The notes under the pieces: model-generated
The model's database searches: none
What the model was told of the DNA's origin: nothing
The model's input: only the letters and a program-made list of their open reading frames with translations
Part shown: positions 12,439 to 25,000 of the stretch, in pieces
How the letters are laid out: each line of letters starts with the position of its first letter
Numbering within the stretch: the first letter of the stretch is position 1
Position numbers and translations under genes: made by a program
Assembly (NCBI RefSeq): GCF_001949145.1
Contig: NW_019091506.1
Span: forward strand, 152,279 to 216,278
From: Acanthaster planci
Taxonomy: Eukaryota > Echinodermata > Asteroidea > Valvatida > Acanthasteridae
DNA: 64,000 nt
Reading direction: 5' to 3'

Positions 12439-12529
12439 ATGTTCAACGAGTTCGCGGGTCTCCCGCTTGCCCCAGTACAGTCTTGGCAAAGTGGCAGTAA
12501 AGTTGACATTGAACATTCTTCAGAAGACC
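12439..12529 (+). CDS. Possible first coding exon (30 codons plus 1 base)
   Basis: An ATG opens a frame beginning MFNEFAGLPLAPVQSW and ends at a strong donor, GACC|GTAAGT, after 30 codons and one base. It stands about 2.9 kb upstream of the ETAA1 internal exons on the other strand, so a divergent promoter is possible. Its phase (1) does not fit the first visible exon of gene A, whose acceptor at 15587 wants two bases. Either an unseen small exon lies between, or this exon belongs to another transcript. I do not recognise the peptide. Confidence 0.35.
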
Positions 12530-15500
12530 GTAAGTTCACATTAAAAGTGTGTTCCACAAGACCACAGAGCTTTAGTTACATTTTGCCTTTTTAAGCTCGT
12601 TAAGATGGCAACACTTTAGTGACTCGTTAGTTTGCTAGTGCAGTGAGTGGCCTGTCCGACCGGCGGCATTTGGCCATAAAATGAAGGTGGGAAGAGAAAA
12701 ATTTGCATATTGGTACCCGCGCGGAGTTATGACGTAGTATGTACTAGTGGCAGTACTGCGCGATGGAGGAAGTCAGAGTAGTCTGCATTTTTTCCAGGGT
12801 ATGCAGGGACCAGCGGCCGCCATGTTGAACATTATGAAAATCTCTTTTTGAGTGGAACTAAATCATCTTTTGGGGGTAATATTTCCACAGTTAAATGTCA
12901 AATTTATTCACTGCGACTTTTGGAATAACGTAACAGTGTTTTAAGCATAGGACACCAGTATTGCGAGACAGTGCAGTTGAAATTTAAAGAGACGTTAGTG
13001 GGTTACCACAGGTTTGTTGATTTCTGTAATTTTTGAGAAGTCCGTCATGCTTGTGTGGGTCATGCTATTTAGCGTCAACACAAGTCGAGCGTCAACAAAA
13101 TTTTAAGCCCTTTTATGCAAATATTTTATATTTACAATATTAATAAGGCTCCTACATACCATATTCAGTGTATCATGTTATTGAAAATGATATTTGAGTG
13201 TGGAAATTTGAGCAACAAATTCGGGCCTGCCCTGTGGCCCGACCAGCTGCCTTCTTGTTTTCGCGTGGACGGTTGAGTGAAGAAAGATAGCAGCCTTAGT
13301 ACATCGTGAGAAAGTTTTGTTTTTCTGCGTTAATCGGCAAGCAAATTCGATGTTTCTCTTACACAGTGGCAGGTCTTAGAGGTTCTAAATTATGATAAAA
13401 CTGCTTTTAAATATTAAGTTTAGAGGGTATTTTGTGTTAACGCTTTGTTGACGCTAGTTGTATGTCCCTCTTGTGTACATTCTGTACTGAAAAATGTATA
13501 GGCTAATGCGTGTAACGTTATATCCGTTAGTTGTTAGGCCTATGTCCTAACCTGCCATTTATAACATCTGTCCCAAGGAGGAAAGAATTCCATACATTGA
13601 CATTCATGACGTTGCTGAACACCCTGTGAACAAACTCTATAAGACTGGTGTGAAATATTCCAAGTGGGATACCTCAATATTGTCATCGTTAAATTTAACT
13701 TTTTAGGACTTATTACTGCTCTCAGGTGACAAATAGGTCACGGCAATGATATAAATGGCGGCATCCCTATATGGAATTCTTTCTCCCAACTATCCAATAG
13801 TTGGTACGTCCCAGCTGAAGTGCTGCACTTGGATTGGCCTAACTAGAAAATAATATATTTTTGCCAAATGTGCCGATAATTTGTTTATATCAGCAATGTG
13901 TGCTTATAGAATGACATACCTTTGGTTGAATAACTTTTTTCGTTAGATGACTAAAATGGAAACAGTGCAAAAGTAAAAGAAGAATTCACCAAATGTAAAA
14001 AAGAGTTCCATATACGGACAACACTTGATGCCCCTGCGCGCAAACCTAAAGGTTTGAAAAATGCTCTAGATTTTTGTTTGCTAAATTTCACTTTTTGGGA
14101 CATGTTACCACTTCCGGACGGCTGTTGTAATATTTTAAGGGAAAATTTGTGTTGTCCTTATATGGAACTCTTTGTTGTCCGTATATGGAACTCTTTCCAA
14201 AAAAACCCAAAGCTATCAAAATACCAATTAACAAACATCGTTACTAAAAACTGAATGAAAAGACAGACCTTTAAAAAGTATGGGGCAAATGTGAATTATG
14301 ACGTAGAATCTGATTTAAAAAAAGGAAAAAGTTCCATATGTGGGCCTCAGTAATTATTCCCTATAGTGACCTATTACCATCAGAAAGCAAAAACATGTCC
14401 AGGAATGTTTAATTTAGATGGGAAAATAGTACCAAGTCATTTACTTAGACTTTTTTTCAGACCACTCTCATAGGATTTGTGCACAGGGTGTTAGTATAAG
14501 AACTCCTTCCCCCAAAAAAATCTGGTAAAAAATGATATGTCTACAAACTTTGGCCGTCCATAGGAACGGTTGCCAAAGTGAGAGTGGTTTATAGAGGAAA
14601 TGCTCAAGAAGTTTTCATGAAGATGTTAGTGTATATGCCGTGTCACCTTCTTGCATTGAGTAAGGGTGGATAAAAAAAAAACCAAACCCAAAACCAACAA
14701 AAACCGAATCTGAGATTGGTGTCAACTGTAAGTAGCCACCTCTCACTTGTGCTCAACCATGTTGCAGTGCGTACAACTTGAATACACTGTGTACATGCTT
14801 GTATCATTCTATACATGCAACAGCAGTTGTCATCTTCGAACAGGGCCGCTTCACTCAAATTGCAAGAGGGCGACATTGTCAGAGGTGAGTGCACCCTCAG
14901 CAGTCAACGAGTAAAACATTTGTCTTACAGTATTTATTTTGTGTAAAATCTTAACAACTAAGGCATTCACATTTTGCGATATTTGGATGAACTAGCCCTC
15001 ACCTGTCCAGATCTTTCGAAATGCACATGCAGTTTTTAAAGGACTTTATAGGATTGAGGGAGGGTGCAGCCTACATAGTCTGCTTGAAAATTTAAAAATA
15101 CAAAGAATGAATCTTGTATGTCCTGTGAAGTTGACAATTTCAGAAATCTTTGTCCTGTGTAGTGGAAGACTGTTCTTGGCAAAAATGCAATGGACACTTT
15201 TGAAGTCAAAAGTATTTCTGCTTTCATTTTCACGAGACTTGATACCCCAGTGTATTGCATCCTGTCAGATAATTGACCATGGTCCTATGAAGACTGTTAC
15301 TGAATCATTTTCAAGGAAGACTTACCCCATTTTTTTGGTTAATCCTCAGAAATGGGACATTTGCTTGAAATGGTATGAAGGAACCAGCTCTCAGTGCCAT
15401 CTTTCGTGCTGTAACCAGCATTAAGGAAGTCTTTCAAGATATGTTTGTCTGTGAAGATCTTTTTTGCTTGTAACTGATCACCAACAGCAGTTGATGGATT

Positions 15501-15586
15501 TGGCAAAATGTGAAGAAAGGAAACATCTGTGGAAGCTGAATTACTCCACTGCAACTGTTGTTAATTCAACTTCAAGTTTGATTCAG
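12530..15586. other. Non-coding stretch with a foldback repeat
   Basis: No supported exon. The word TATATGGAACTCTTT recurs here in both orientations (for example near 13770, 14001, 14158, 14181 and 14330), giving the inverted repeat listed at 14001-14195. A stretch from about 15480 to 15586 is open in another frame but has no recognisable content. Confidence 0.5.
14001..14195. repeat. Inverted repeat, 23-bp arms, about 150-bp spacer
   Basis: AAGAGTTCCATATACGGACA at 14001 onward is the reverse complement of the segment ending at 14195 (arms 14001-14023 and 14173-14195). Further loose copies of the arm lie nearby and at about 11930. It is probably a foldback or MITE-like element. Confidence 0.7.
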
Positions 15587-15659
15587 GTTTGAATGGAAGT
15601 TGGAAGAGACCTTACCTGCACCTTGGGATGAGAATCAACTCGGTAGAAACTGGAAGACA

Positions 15660-18600
15660 ATGCCTTCACCTGAAAACAACATGGAGGATGCAAATGAGGG
15701 AACCCCTCACCACAGACAGAACCTCAAGGAGGAAGTTTCGGCAACACACTCACCTCCCTCAACAGCTCAAGAGTCGGGAAGCAGGGCAGCCTCCCAAGGA
15801 ACAGCAGCCAGGTTGCCGAGGCAGACACGAACTTCACCCAGGAAGAACTGTACAAAATACAGCGAGGGGCAGGAGACGTCGGATGAATCAGGGTCAGAGG
15901 ACTCGGAATTGGAGGAAGAGTCTGAGTCAGACTCGGATGAGCGGGTGTACTGCAGGTGCGGCGCCCCCAACTCTGACGACATGATCGGATGCGATGGGAA
16001 GAATTGCAAGTACGAGTGGTTTCACTTCAAGTGTGTCGGGATCAACCCAAAGAAGGTGCCACGGGGAAAATGGTTCTGTGATTCCTGTCGGATTGTGAAA
16101 AATGGCAAGTAATTCAGAATTTGTTTACTTAATAAGTATTGCGTTGTGTGTCTGGAAAATAGCTAAAAAGTCATCAACAAAGATAGGGGAAACTGTTTGA
16201 AAGCAACAGGCTGTCGAAACTAAGTCTATTTTTGGTCCAACATTTCCTAAGAATTTATCAGCTGTGTTAAGGTTGGTCTTATAAAGATTAAGTCTTTCAA
16301 GTGTAATTTATACTTGAGTTATCAAACCCTGTTGTGACAGATACTCTAAGGAAACCTCTGTCTCATTAACAGCTTTTATGCCATGCATTTCAATTGCAGG
16401 GGTAGATGAGAACTGGAAAGCCAAGCTTAAGCAAGTGTGCCAGGAGATCATGGCCAAGAAGATAACTGTCCCCTCTGCCTCCCTGGCCTATGGCTTCTCC
16501 ATAGAAGCCATCTCGGAGCAACTGAACTCTAAGCCCATCCTAACCTCTCAGGAGGAGAAGAGGCTGGTGGAGATGGCAGTCAACATGTGCAAGCAGGGTC
16601 ACTGGATGATGGTGAAGGACAGCGTCGTCCACAGCGTAAAGGTCCTCTTGGACGTGGAGGAGAAGATGGGCATCAAGCGGTTGAATCCCTTCACTAACAA
16701 CCTGCCGGAGAACGACTGGTGGGAGGCCTTCTGTAAGCGCCACCCCAAGATGGAAGAGCTGAGGAAACAGCATGAGTCTGCCGTGGATAAACCCTCTCTG
16801 GAACAGGGTAAGACCAAGGAGGGTTTGTCGGTCCAGGAGACCATCTCAAAACTGTGCCGCTCAACACCACAGGAATCTACTAAAAGATTGAAAAACACAG
16901 CCCAGGAGGTTAACCTAAAACACAAGAAGTACAAACTGAAGAAGAACTTAGTCTCAGATCCTGGCCTCAAGAAACCCCAGGCAGCTCATGGAGGAATGTC
17001 ACGGGGGCCAGAGCCCACTCCCCTGGAGTGTCTGGAAGCTATCATTGTGAAGAAGCAGAGACACTTGTTTGAGAAACGGTTCAAGAATGGTGACAAGAGT
17101 GACAGTGATGTAGTGTACTCTGCCTGGAGGGCTCTCAAATGTCTCTGTGATGATTCTGAGAAGGAACAGGGTAAGTTAATTAACAGGATAAATCGTGGGA
17201 GTTGTTCTGAGATTGGTATCGCTTGTTAGTAGTCAGAGCCTTTTTTTGTCAGTAAACTTCCGCATCTTGCGAGTAGGAAGGCTCTTAGTTCCCTGTTCAT
17301 GTCCATGTATGTACAATCAAACACGATTAACATGAGATCGCGCTTAAAACGAGCATATTTCTTCAGTCCCATTCAAAATGTACACATTCCTATGAGAGAA
17401 AACTTACTTATTACGAGCTGTGTTAAGACGAGAACACGGACAAGATGAGCACTTTTGCCTAACGGGCAGTGTCAAAAACCGTTGTCCATGGCATTTTTAA
17501 TACGAGTACAATTGAAAATTCGTCTTCAAAAGCTTAATCCTAGTAATCACAGTAAATAATTCCTGATGGATTGCATCAGTAGTTCTCCAAAAACGCTAAT
17601 CCGCTCGGCAATTTGCGCTGCGGTTTTGCCACCAATGACTTGGCGACTCTGTTCCTTGTGCCACTAGAGGGGGCTTTATTCTAGACGACAATAGGTGTTG
17701 TGATGTTGCGGCATCAAAGGAGTTTTGATCACAGCGGGTCTTGTCCAAAAGAGGCTTTTTTTAAGCCGAACATGAACAATGTGTGAACCTGACTTGAAAA
17801 TAGAGCCCCTCCTGCCAATTACAAACCAACGAAAATTCCTCAATTTCAACTCCCTCTTACGTCCGGTCCTTATATAAACTGGTTCTCAAGTTGAACCTTT
17901 AGTTACGTGCAACATCGGGTACCAGTTTCCAAGTAGTGCTTTGCTGGGCCACGCTCATGCGTGGTGCGGTTCGGCCGGCCACTTACAACCTCTGTTCTCT
18001 GCTGTTGCGTCAAACAAGTAGGCGTATTCGAAATCATAGTTTTATTCATTCGAATCATATTTATTAATATGATTTGAAATTTATTAACCCCTTCGCGCCG
18101 GTTATTCTTTTGACCGCGACTGATGGGCTGTGGTATGTCCTGATTGGAGGGCTTTGTCCTGCAGCAGGCCCCATTGAACCAGCAGTTGTATGGTGAATAG
18201 ACTGTATGTGTGGTATGCACTAATCCTCACACAAAGCCGCGGTTTATGGGATCTCCAGGAGCGAAGGGGTTAACAAGTTAAAGGCTGTACATCGAATACT
18301 AATCCCCTGCATATACTGTACCGTACGGTACATGTAGGCCTGCAGTACATTGCCGTAGTGTGTAACAATGCTTGCTGGTGCATGACGCCAGGCTTGCACT
18401 CTATGAATGGGATAAGTGTCAACACGTATAAGCACGAGGTTTACAGTAAGACAAGGTCTTTTGGAGAGTCCCTTCGAGTTCGCATGAAGCGTGTTTGACT
18501 GTACGTGTGTTTCTTTCTTGGAGAGTGTACATCTTGTAGATCTGGAAATTGTCCCCCTTCCATATACGCTCTTCACTTGCGAATTACTTCTTGAAATATT

Positions 18601-19334
18601 TTGATTTTTCTATGCTTTATTTGCCGAGCTTCTTCCAAATTTTGATGTATGTTCCTAAATTTATTTCAGGAAGGAAAGGAAGAGAAATTTCCAAAAATAG
18701 TTTCAAGAAAGGTTTACACAAATACCTAGAAGGTTCAGTTACTTGAAGTGTCTGTTTGCAAGTATGCTGCTGATTTCATTTCATCCCTACTTTATAAAAA
18801 TGTGAAATGCAACCGTGGTTCTGTGGGATTTATGCTAAACCTGGGGGGGGTGGGGAATTGAGGTACCTCTGACACCTGTAACCCAACAGCTGTGCTGAAA
18901 GACGTTTCTATAATTCTCTCCCAATCAACAAAATAAAATTCAGTTTAGAGAAATACATGTAATGACAAACATAGATTTTTGACATTTTTATGTCCTATTT
19001 TAAATTTTCAGATGATCCTAACAAGTTGTGTGTACCACCCACAAAGGGTGACATCCCACCTTGGTCGCCATGTCCCAATGGACCCTTCTACATATCGGAC
19101 GAATCTAGTAGGACATCGGTGTCCCTGCTGTTGGGGAATCTGGGTAAAAAGCGCAAGAAACGAGCACTGCTGCGGATTGAGTCGATGAAGGCCAAGCAAG
19201 GACGTCACTACCTGGAGCCTTGGAGGTTCAGGCTGGGCAGTAAGAGGCAGGTCCTCAAATCTTGGAAGCTTGAAGTTAAGAAGCGAAACCGGAGGAAGAG
19301 CTATATCACGCAGCGATTCGAGGGCTACCAGTGA
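15660..19334 (+). CDS. Gene A: ING-type PHD finger + Psq-like HTH + CENP-B-type HTH protein
   Basis: Exons 15660(or 15587)-16104, 16400-17170 and 19012-19334 give 512 aa from the ATG at 15660. The frame is open back to an acceptor at 15587, so upstream coding is possible. Residues 65-95 are an acidic serine run. Residues 96-145 are a PHD finger of the ING type with ligands C98, C100, C111, C116, H122, C125, C140, C143, and Y97, M108, D112 and W120 in histone-H3K4me3 cage positions. Residues 153-190 look like a Psq helix-turn-helix. Residues 196-266 match the CENP-B/Tc5 DNA-binding domain (NPFTNNLPENDWWEAFCKRH). Residues about 356-405 carry a conserved DVVYSAWRALKCL block. The last exon is very basic with GRHYLEPWRF. 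No DDE catalytic domain is seen. A role as a histone-reading DNA-binding nuclear protein is inferred. Intron 1 uses a GC donor. Gene B is its tandem paralogue. Confidence 0.85.
15945..16092 (+). other. PHD finger of gene A (domain)
   Basis: The C4HC3 pattern C-x-C-x10-C-x4-C-x5-H-x2-C-x14-C-x2-C with MIGCD and EWFHFKCVG is the ING-family signature. Y97 before the first cysteine, M108, D112 and W120 are the positions that form the aromatic cage for trimethylated H3K4 in ING proteins, so binding of that mark is likely by homology. Confidence 0.88.
17322..17525 (+). mobile_element. Dispersed element with TCGTATTA-like inverted ends
   Basis: The left end TCAAACACGATTAACA and the right end, read in reverse complement as TCAATTGTACTCGTATTAA, are loosely inverted. 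The interior aligns with 1058-1212 in the opposite orientation. The ends recall Tc1/mariner (Tigger/pogo) MITEs, but they are too diverged to be sure. Confidence 0.5.
18084..18273. mobile_element. piggyBac-type MITE, 190 bp, TTAA-flanked, copy 2
   Basis: The ends are TTAACCCCTTCGCGCC and GGAGCGAAGGGGTTAA, inverted and with a TTAA at each side. TTAA targets with CCC-starting termini are the mark of piggyBac-superfamily elements. There is no transposase inside, so it is non-autonomous. Confidence 0.8.
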
Positions 19335-22019
19335 ATTTCTTGGCTACATGGTTAGAGGTTCTTAAAGCGCATGATCTTCTGAGCGCATCATGTATTATCT
19401 GTGTGAATATTAAGATCAAGTTTGTCGAGTTGTTTAGTGGAAAGAAAATGTGCCTTTTGCAAAAACAGTTTACCGATTAAAAGCTTACGCAGTGCATATG
19501 GCTTGTGGCTGGTTCACAGCTGATACATGTAACTGTTTCACACATTAATTTGAAAGTTCTACCGTAGGTTCCTTTTTAGCACCATGATCTTGCGTTCCAT
19601 GTTCTCAACCTTAGCTGGTTAGCTTTCGAGATAATGTACCCCAAAATAACTTATGTGCAAATACTGATGTGTGTCAGCCTTGCAGTGATCTCACTACCTT
19701 GAAGGCACTTACAAACAAAATGGGCCAAGTTGCACAGTGTAAATTCAATTTGGGAGGGATTCATTACATCAACTGTTCAAAGAATACATGTCTGTTGTCA
19801 AAATGAGCTGTTAAAATTTTATGTGGACTCAGACATTAAGAAATCATGATTTTTAATAATTGGCCAGCATCTGTACCGTATACTTAATGATTTTGTTACA
19901 ATTAACACACAGATTCTCAGGAAAGAATGTAATACATTTTGAAGTACATGTAGTGTCAAATATTTTCAGTTATAAAATTGGTTGAGTTGAAGGTAAAAAT
20001 AAGCTGAAGTATTCTTTTGAGAACCATTTAGGAAAAATGGAAATGTTGTTTACCTGTTGAATTTTTCCGTGTATTCAAATACATAATTTATGACTCTTAA
20101 GTGGTCTCACTATGCTTTCTAAAACATGAAATTTGACTATATTCAAGTAAGCATTGACACAAAGGGATCCATTTCTCTTTTTAGTAACAAGTATTTAGAA
20201 GCATGTCAGAAGTTAATATAATCAGCCCTTTCACTTCAGCGGGGTGCCAGTGGACTTGGAGCGAACATGTTTTGACCGAGCTGGCATTATGTCAGGTGCT
20301 TTTTAACCCAAATGACTCCGTCTCGTAGAAGTACCAAAATGTCCAGTGTCTTAGAGTGGCTTTGCATTGATAGCCTCAGCCTTGATACCAATCTAAAAAT
20401 CATCTTCAAACATAGTCTTGGTTCCAGTATCTTTGTGCTGTTTCTTTCCCTTCCCCCTATGTTTTAATCTGTACACATCTCCAACATTAACCTTAATCGC
20501 CCAAGGGTTGCTGGACCTAACCTTCCCCCATCACACAAACTTCAACACCTCTCAGTACCCAATCCCACAGACTTCAACAGTATTCCTCTTGCAGGAGTAC
20601 TGAATCCCACAAACTTCAACAGGTCTTTACCTGTGTGATTCTGTTTGATTGGGTACAGCAGGCCCACTGTACAGTTCAAAGAGTGTGGACAGGCAGTACC
20701 TATTCAAACAAACTTACACGCCATCATGCTGCATATCCATCCCCAGCTGCTGGGATAAAGTGAGAGGGCCACATTACCCATTCAGTCCAAATTCAACAGG
20801 GTATGTGCAGGCCCACAGTACCCATCCACACAAAATGAAACACCAGATAGTAAGCTACCAGTACCCAATGCCACAAACTCACACACTTCACTGGCGTTGA
20901 ATTCTGTGTGGTGAGGAAGGTTGGGGTTTATTTTTATTCTTTCCACTGTGCATTTGATTGTGTAATGAATTATGTTGTGTGAATGTTGATTTCTTCCATC
21001 ATCTTCCTGTACATTACACCCTCTCTTCATCAAATATGTTCAAGTGCTGCAGTGTGGATATATACACACGGGCAACAAAAATCTAGTAACATCTTGAGCC
21101 AAGACTACTACAACTGAAAAATAAGAAGGACTGATACAGTCTTCTAGTCATTGAATGAAGCATGCATGTGCAAGGGGGAAAACAGTAGAAGTTATATGAG
21201 CATGCAAGAACAAAAGAGACAGGAAAATTATTTTAATTGGTTGCATGCCAAAATAAAAGGTATATATAGAAGTATTGAGGCTGAGTCATGAATTTCAATG
21301 GCAAAATAAAGGAAATGACATTGATTTTATTTACATGTACGTGTAGTTATTTACAGGTATCTGCAGTTTGTGTAGTTAATAACATTTACTGCTTCCCCAA
21401 ACACTTGTCTTTGATCAGGTCCGTTTTTGTTAAGTCCAGTTTCCAAAAGAAAAACACAAAGACCTTCCTATTAACGATGTTTGGCATCCCTGAATAAAAT
21501 TTAGCATGTTGTAGAATCGACTTTTTTACACTGCCGTGTCGGTTCCTTATGAACAATCCAAAACAACACATTGGTATACATGCTCCTGAAAAACCCAACT
21601 GAATGTGATAGTTTCACCTCTCACCCATTAAGGATCAGAAACGGCAGTTGCTTTATACTTTGCTGAAGATGTTGGTGTGAGACAGTTTGACATGGGCAGG
21701 ATAATTTGTAGCATGAAGATGGAAAATACAGGAAATTGTCCGACTATGGTGTGATATCACTGCAAAGTATTGTCGGTGCAACTTTTCATGGATAGGTGCT
21801 TTGAGGTTGATGGTGGCTTCTGTGTGCGTACACTGGATATGTGTATGGTTGCAATATCGGAGCATTTAGGCTTGCTTCATAAATTTTTTTCCATGCTTCA
21901 CTTATACAGTTCTTCAGCTTCTGCAGAGACCACCCCAGTCATTTTAATAATGCTGGGCTAGTCAGTTGCCTAGGAGACTTGGCAGTCTGACCAGGCAAAG
22001 CAACAGCTGGACCGTCAAG
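19335..22019. other. Gene A 3' flank and spacer before gene B
   Basis: An ATTAAA at about 19470 may be a poly(A) signal for gene A; AATAAA words also occur further on, for example near 21256. Imperfect short repeats of a CCCA-CA-ACTTCAACA type lie at 20520-20900. No supported exon was seen, though a gene B 5' exon could hide here. Confidence 0.45.
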
Positions 22020-25000
22020 ATGACGCGCAAGGGCAGACACCCGCGCAAAGTGCTGGAGGAGGAGTCCTCTGAATCTGAGGAGAACTCTTACGAGTCCCCC
22101 AGCGAAGCCAGCGACCAGTCGGGATCGGAGCCAGAAAGAGTGTTCTGCAAGTGTGGGGGTCCCAACACAAAGAACATGATTGGGTGCGACGGGCTTGGAT
22201 GCCCTTACGAATGGTTGCACTTCGGGTGTGCGGGCATCGATCCCAAGAAGATACCAAAGGGAAAATGGCTGTGTTGGGATTGCCAAAATAAACAAGATGG
22301 TGAGTTGTTTAAACTGGATAACAGCTCAGGACTCACCAGAAGATATTAATAAAGAAACTTCAACTCTTAACAGATTTGCTTAAAAGATAAAACTGTAATA
22401 TTTTCAAAATGATACAAGTTTTTGGTTTGGTGTTTATCCAAAAGTTGGCCTGTGTAGCTACAACTTAAACAATCGTTGGGTTGATTCCTGATGGAGTGTT
22501 TGTAACTTTTCGTGTAACCCATGCTTGATTCTTGGTTGGATTGTTTGAGTTTGGTCCAGTGTGGAGATGCCATTGTGCCATGCCTTGAGGTTTAATGTTT
22601 TCAGACTAAAGATTAGTGCAATTCATTTGAGGTTTTTTGAGATTCCTTTTGTTTTTTATGACCAGGCCAGGAAGATATTTTATTGTAAAGGGTGTACATG
22701 TAATTGTCTGAGAATGTCGGTAAGAAAATTTCCTTCATTTTGTTTTGTAGCTGAAGAAGAACCTGAGGCTCCATCCGGCCAGTTTGTATGGCCAACAACC
22801 AACTCGGACAAGGAAAACGACTCTGGAAAGGGTAAATAGTCTATTAGTGATATGTTCTATTATAAAGGAGTTAGCTGTCCTTTGGGGATGATGGTGTGGG
22901 GAGTTATTCAGTAATAATGAACAAGCTTCTCCTGCAGAGGAATGATGTTTTTCCCCTTGTCAATGGTGTCAATTGGGGGCCTGAGTTTCTGGTAGTTTTG
23001 AGGATGTGATGTCTGCCGATACCCAACCGCCCTTTTGCCGATTAAAAGCAGGAACTGGAACCTAAACCATGCAAACATTTTACCGGATTGTTACAAATTC
23101 AATTGCACAACAATTTTTTACATCAGTCCATTTTTTTCCTGCTCGTGAAAAGTGTCCAACCAACAAAAATTCTGGGGAAAAATAAAAGAAATTTAAGAAG
23201 CAGATAGCAATGTTTGACTACTTTGTGAAAAGGATTGAATTCGCCAGAGTATTTAATACCAGAATTGAGAAAGGGGCATTATATTTGTGTGTGTGCATAG
23301 GTCCTGTTACGCACTGCTAGCTGTGCGTTCACTCATTCTACTTGGAATTCAAAAAGAGGGTTTGAGTATCTCAATACTGTTTTTCTGAAACCATATTTCC
23401 TGTTCCATGTCAGCTCAGTCAACCAAATTACTTTTCAGAATTATTTACGTGAAATAGTGACCCTCGGTATGTTTTTGTTTGCTTGAATATAATCTGATGA
23501 CTGTGAAAGTCTGAACCCTCTCCTTACCACATTGGTCACTGACTTGGCTCTAACTTAGAACAGTTTGAAAATAGTCGTTAGATGTTATGGGGGATGGGAC
23601 AAATAATACTGAAACGCCAACAGGTGGAGAATCTGCTAAATGCGTGTGGTGTTTGCTCACTGTGCAGCTTTCTTGTGAACTGAGATCACCTGTGGTATCC
23701 ACTTTAGCAAGGGTATGCTTCTTGTCAATCATGGCACATGTATTGGTTAATAATGTCTAAGGAGAGTGACATCAACTCTCTATTTTTATACAGCAGCTGA
23801 TCCCATCATAGAAAGGTCTTTGAACCAAGCTGAGGTGCAGCTTGCCAGCAATCTGAAGCAAGCCTGCGACGCTGTCATTTGCAAAGGAACGAGTGTGAGC
23901 GTTGCCGCTCAGATGTTTGGCATTGGTCGCTACGTTCTCAGCGATTGTGTCAATGACCAACTGAAGCGCAATCTGACCAAGGCCTGTCACAGTGTCATGG
24001 ACAAGAAGTACTCTGTGGAGAAGGCAGCTGCTGCCTTTAACGTCATCCCCGGCATTCTGAAGGAAAGAGTCAAGGCCGTGAAGAACAGCCAGTGCATGCC
24101 CGATGGTCGGCGGATAGACAGCCACTCATCATCCAGCACCTCTTTTGAGGAGAACCTACAGCAGGCCTGCATTGCTGTCGTGCTGGACCAGTTTACAATC
24201 AACAAGGCCAGCAAGACCTACAACGTACCCCCCGCGATGCTCAAGAACAAGCTCCAGTCAGTACAGGCCCTGACCACAGAGGAAGAGAATGATCTCGTCA
24301 AAATGTGCATCCGAATGACAGTGCTGGGCCAGTCAGCTGACATAAAAAGCACAGTGATGTCAAAGATCAAGCAGCTGTTGGATGAAGAGGAGACACGAGG
24401 AATCAGGAGATTGCATTCATTCACAAACAACAGGCCAGACGACTTCTGGTGGGACACATTCCGCAAACGGCACCCAGAGTTTAAGGCAATCGGATCTTGT
24501 GATGCCTCCCAAAGCAAAGAACTTGTTTCATCCCAAAGTAACCCAGCTGCTTCACCTGACTATAATCCAGTCCCTTCAAAAGTTATCGTGAATCAGTTTG
24601 TGATGCAAACAAAGAAGCAAGGCTCTGAGATATTAGGTATCAAGCCGTTAACTCCTTCACCCCAAAGGAAAAAGGTGTCATCCAATGTCATTCTAAAACC
24701 ACTCTCCACTAAATCAACCATTCAGAATTCTGACCAGACCACTATTGTGCAATTACTTCCCCCTAACCAGAGTGCCTCAACCCCTTCTGGAATTATTCTG
24801 AAGACGCTACCCACTCAATCAGTTGCCCAGATTTCTGGTCAAAACAATACTACTCCTTTAGTCTCAGCCCAGAGCACCTTGGTTCCTTCCAACGTTGTCC
24901 CCAAACCATCATCTACCCACGACATCCAACGTGAACTGATGCTAAAACCCTCAACTACAAACCAAATTTATTACATTCTGTCAGGCCAAATGGTTGCCCC

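Larger units (their letters stand above)
17171..19011 (+). other. Large intron of gene A carrying two mobile elements
   Basis: The intron runs from the GTAAGT donor at 17171 to the TTTTCAG acceptor at 19011. It contains the dispersed element at 17322-17525 and the TTAA-flanked MITE at 18084-18273. No further coding exon was seen. Confidence 0.75.

Noticed and set aside
15589-15984. Open frame of 131 codons overlapping the start of gene A
   Set aside because: It is the +1 shadow of the gene A exon; it lacks the PHD finger and stops inside that domain, while the other frame carries all zinc ligands.
22361-22750. Additional gene B exon at 22561-22839 from its own ATG
   Set aside because: Only the part from the TTTGTAG acceptor at 22750 joins the PHD exon in phase; the preceding part is intron.
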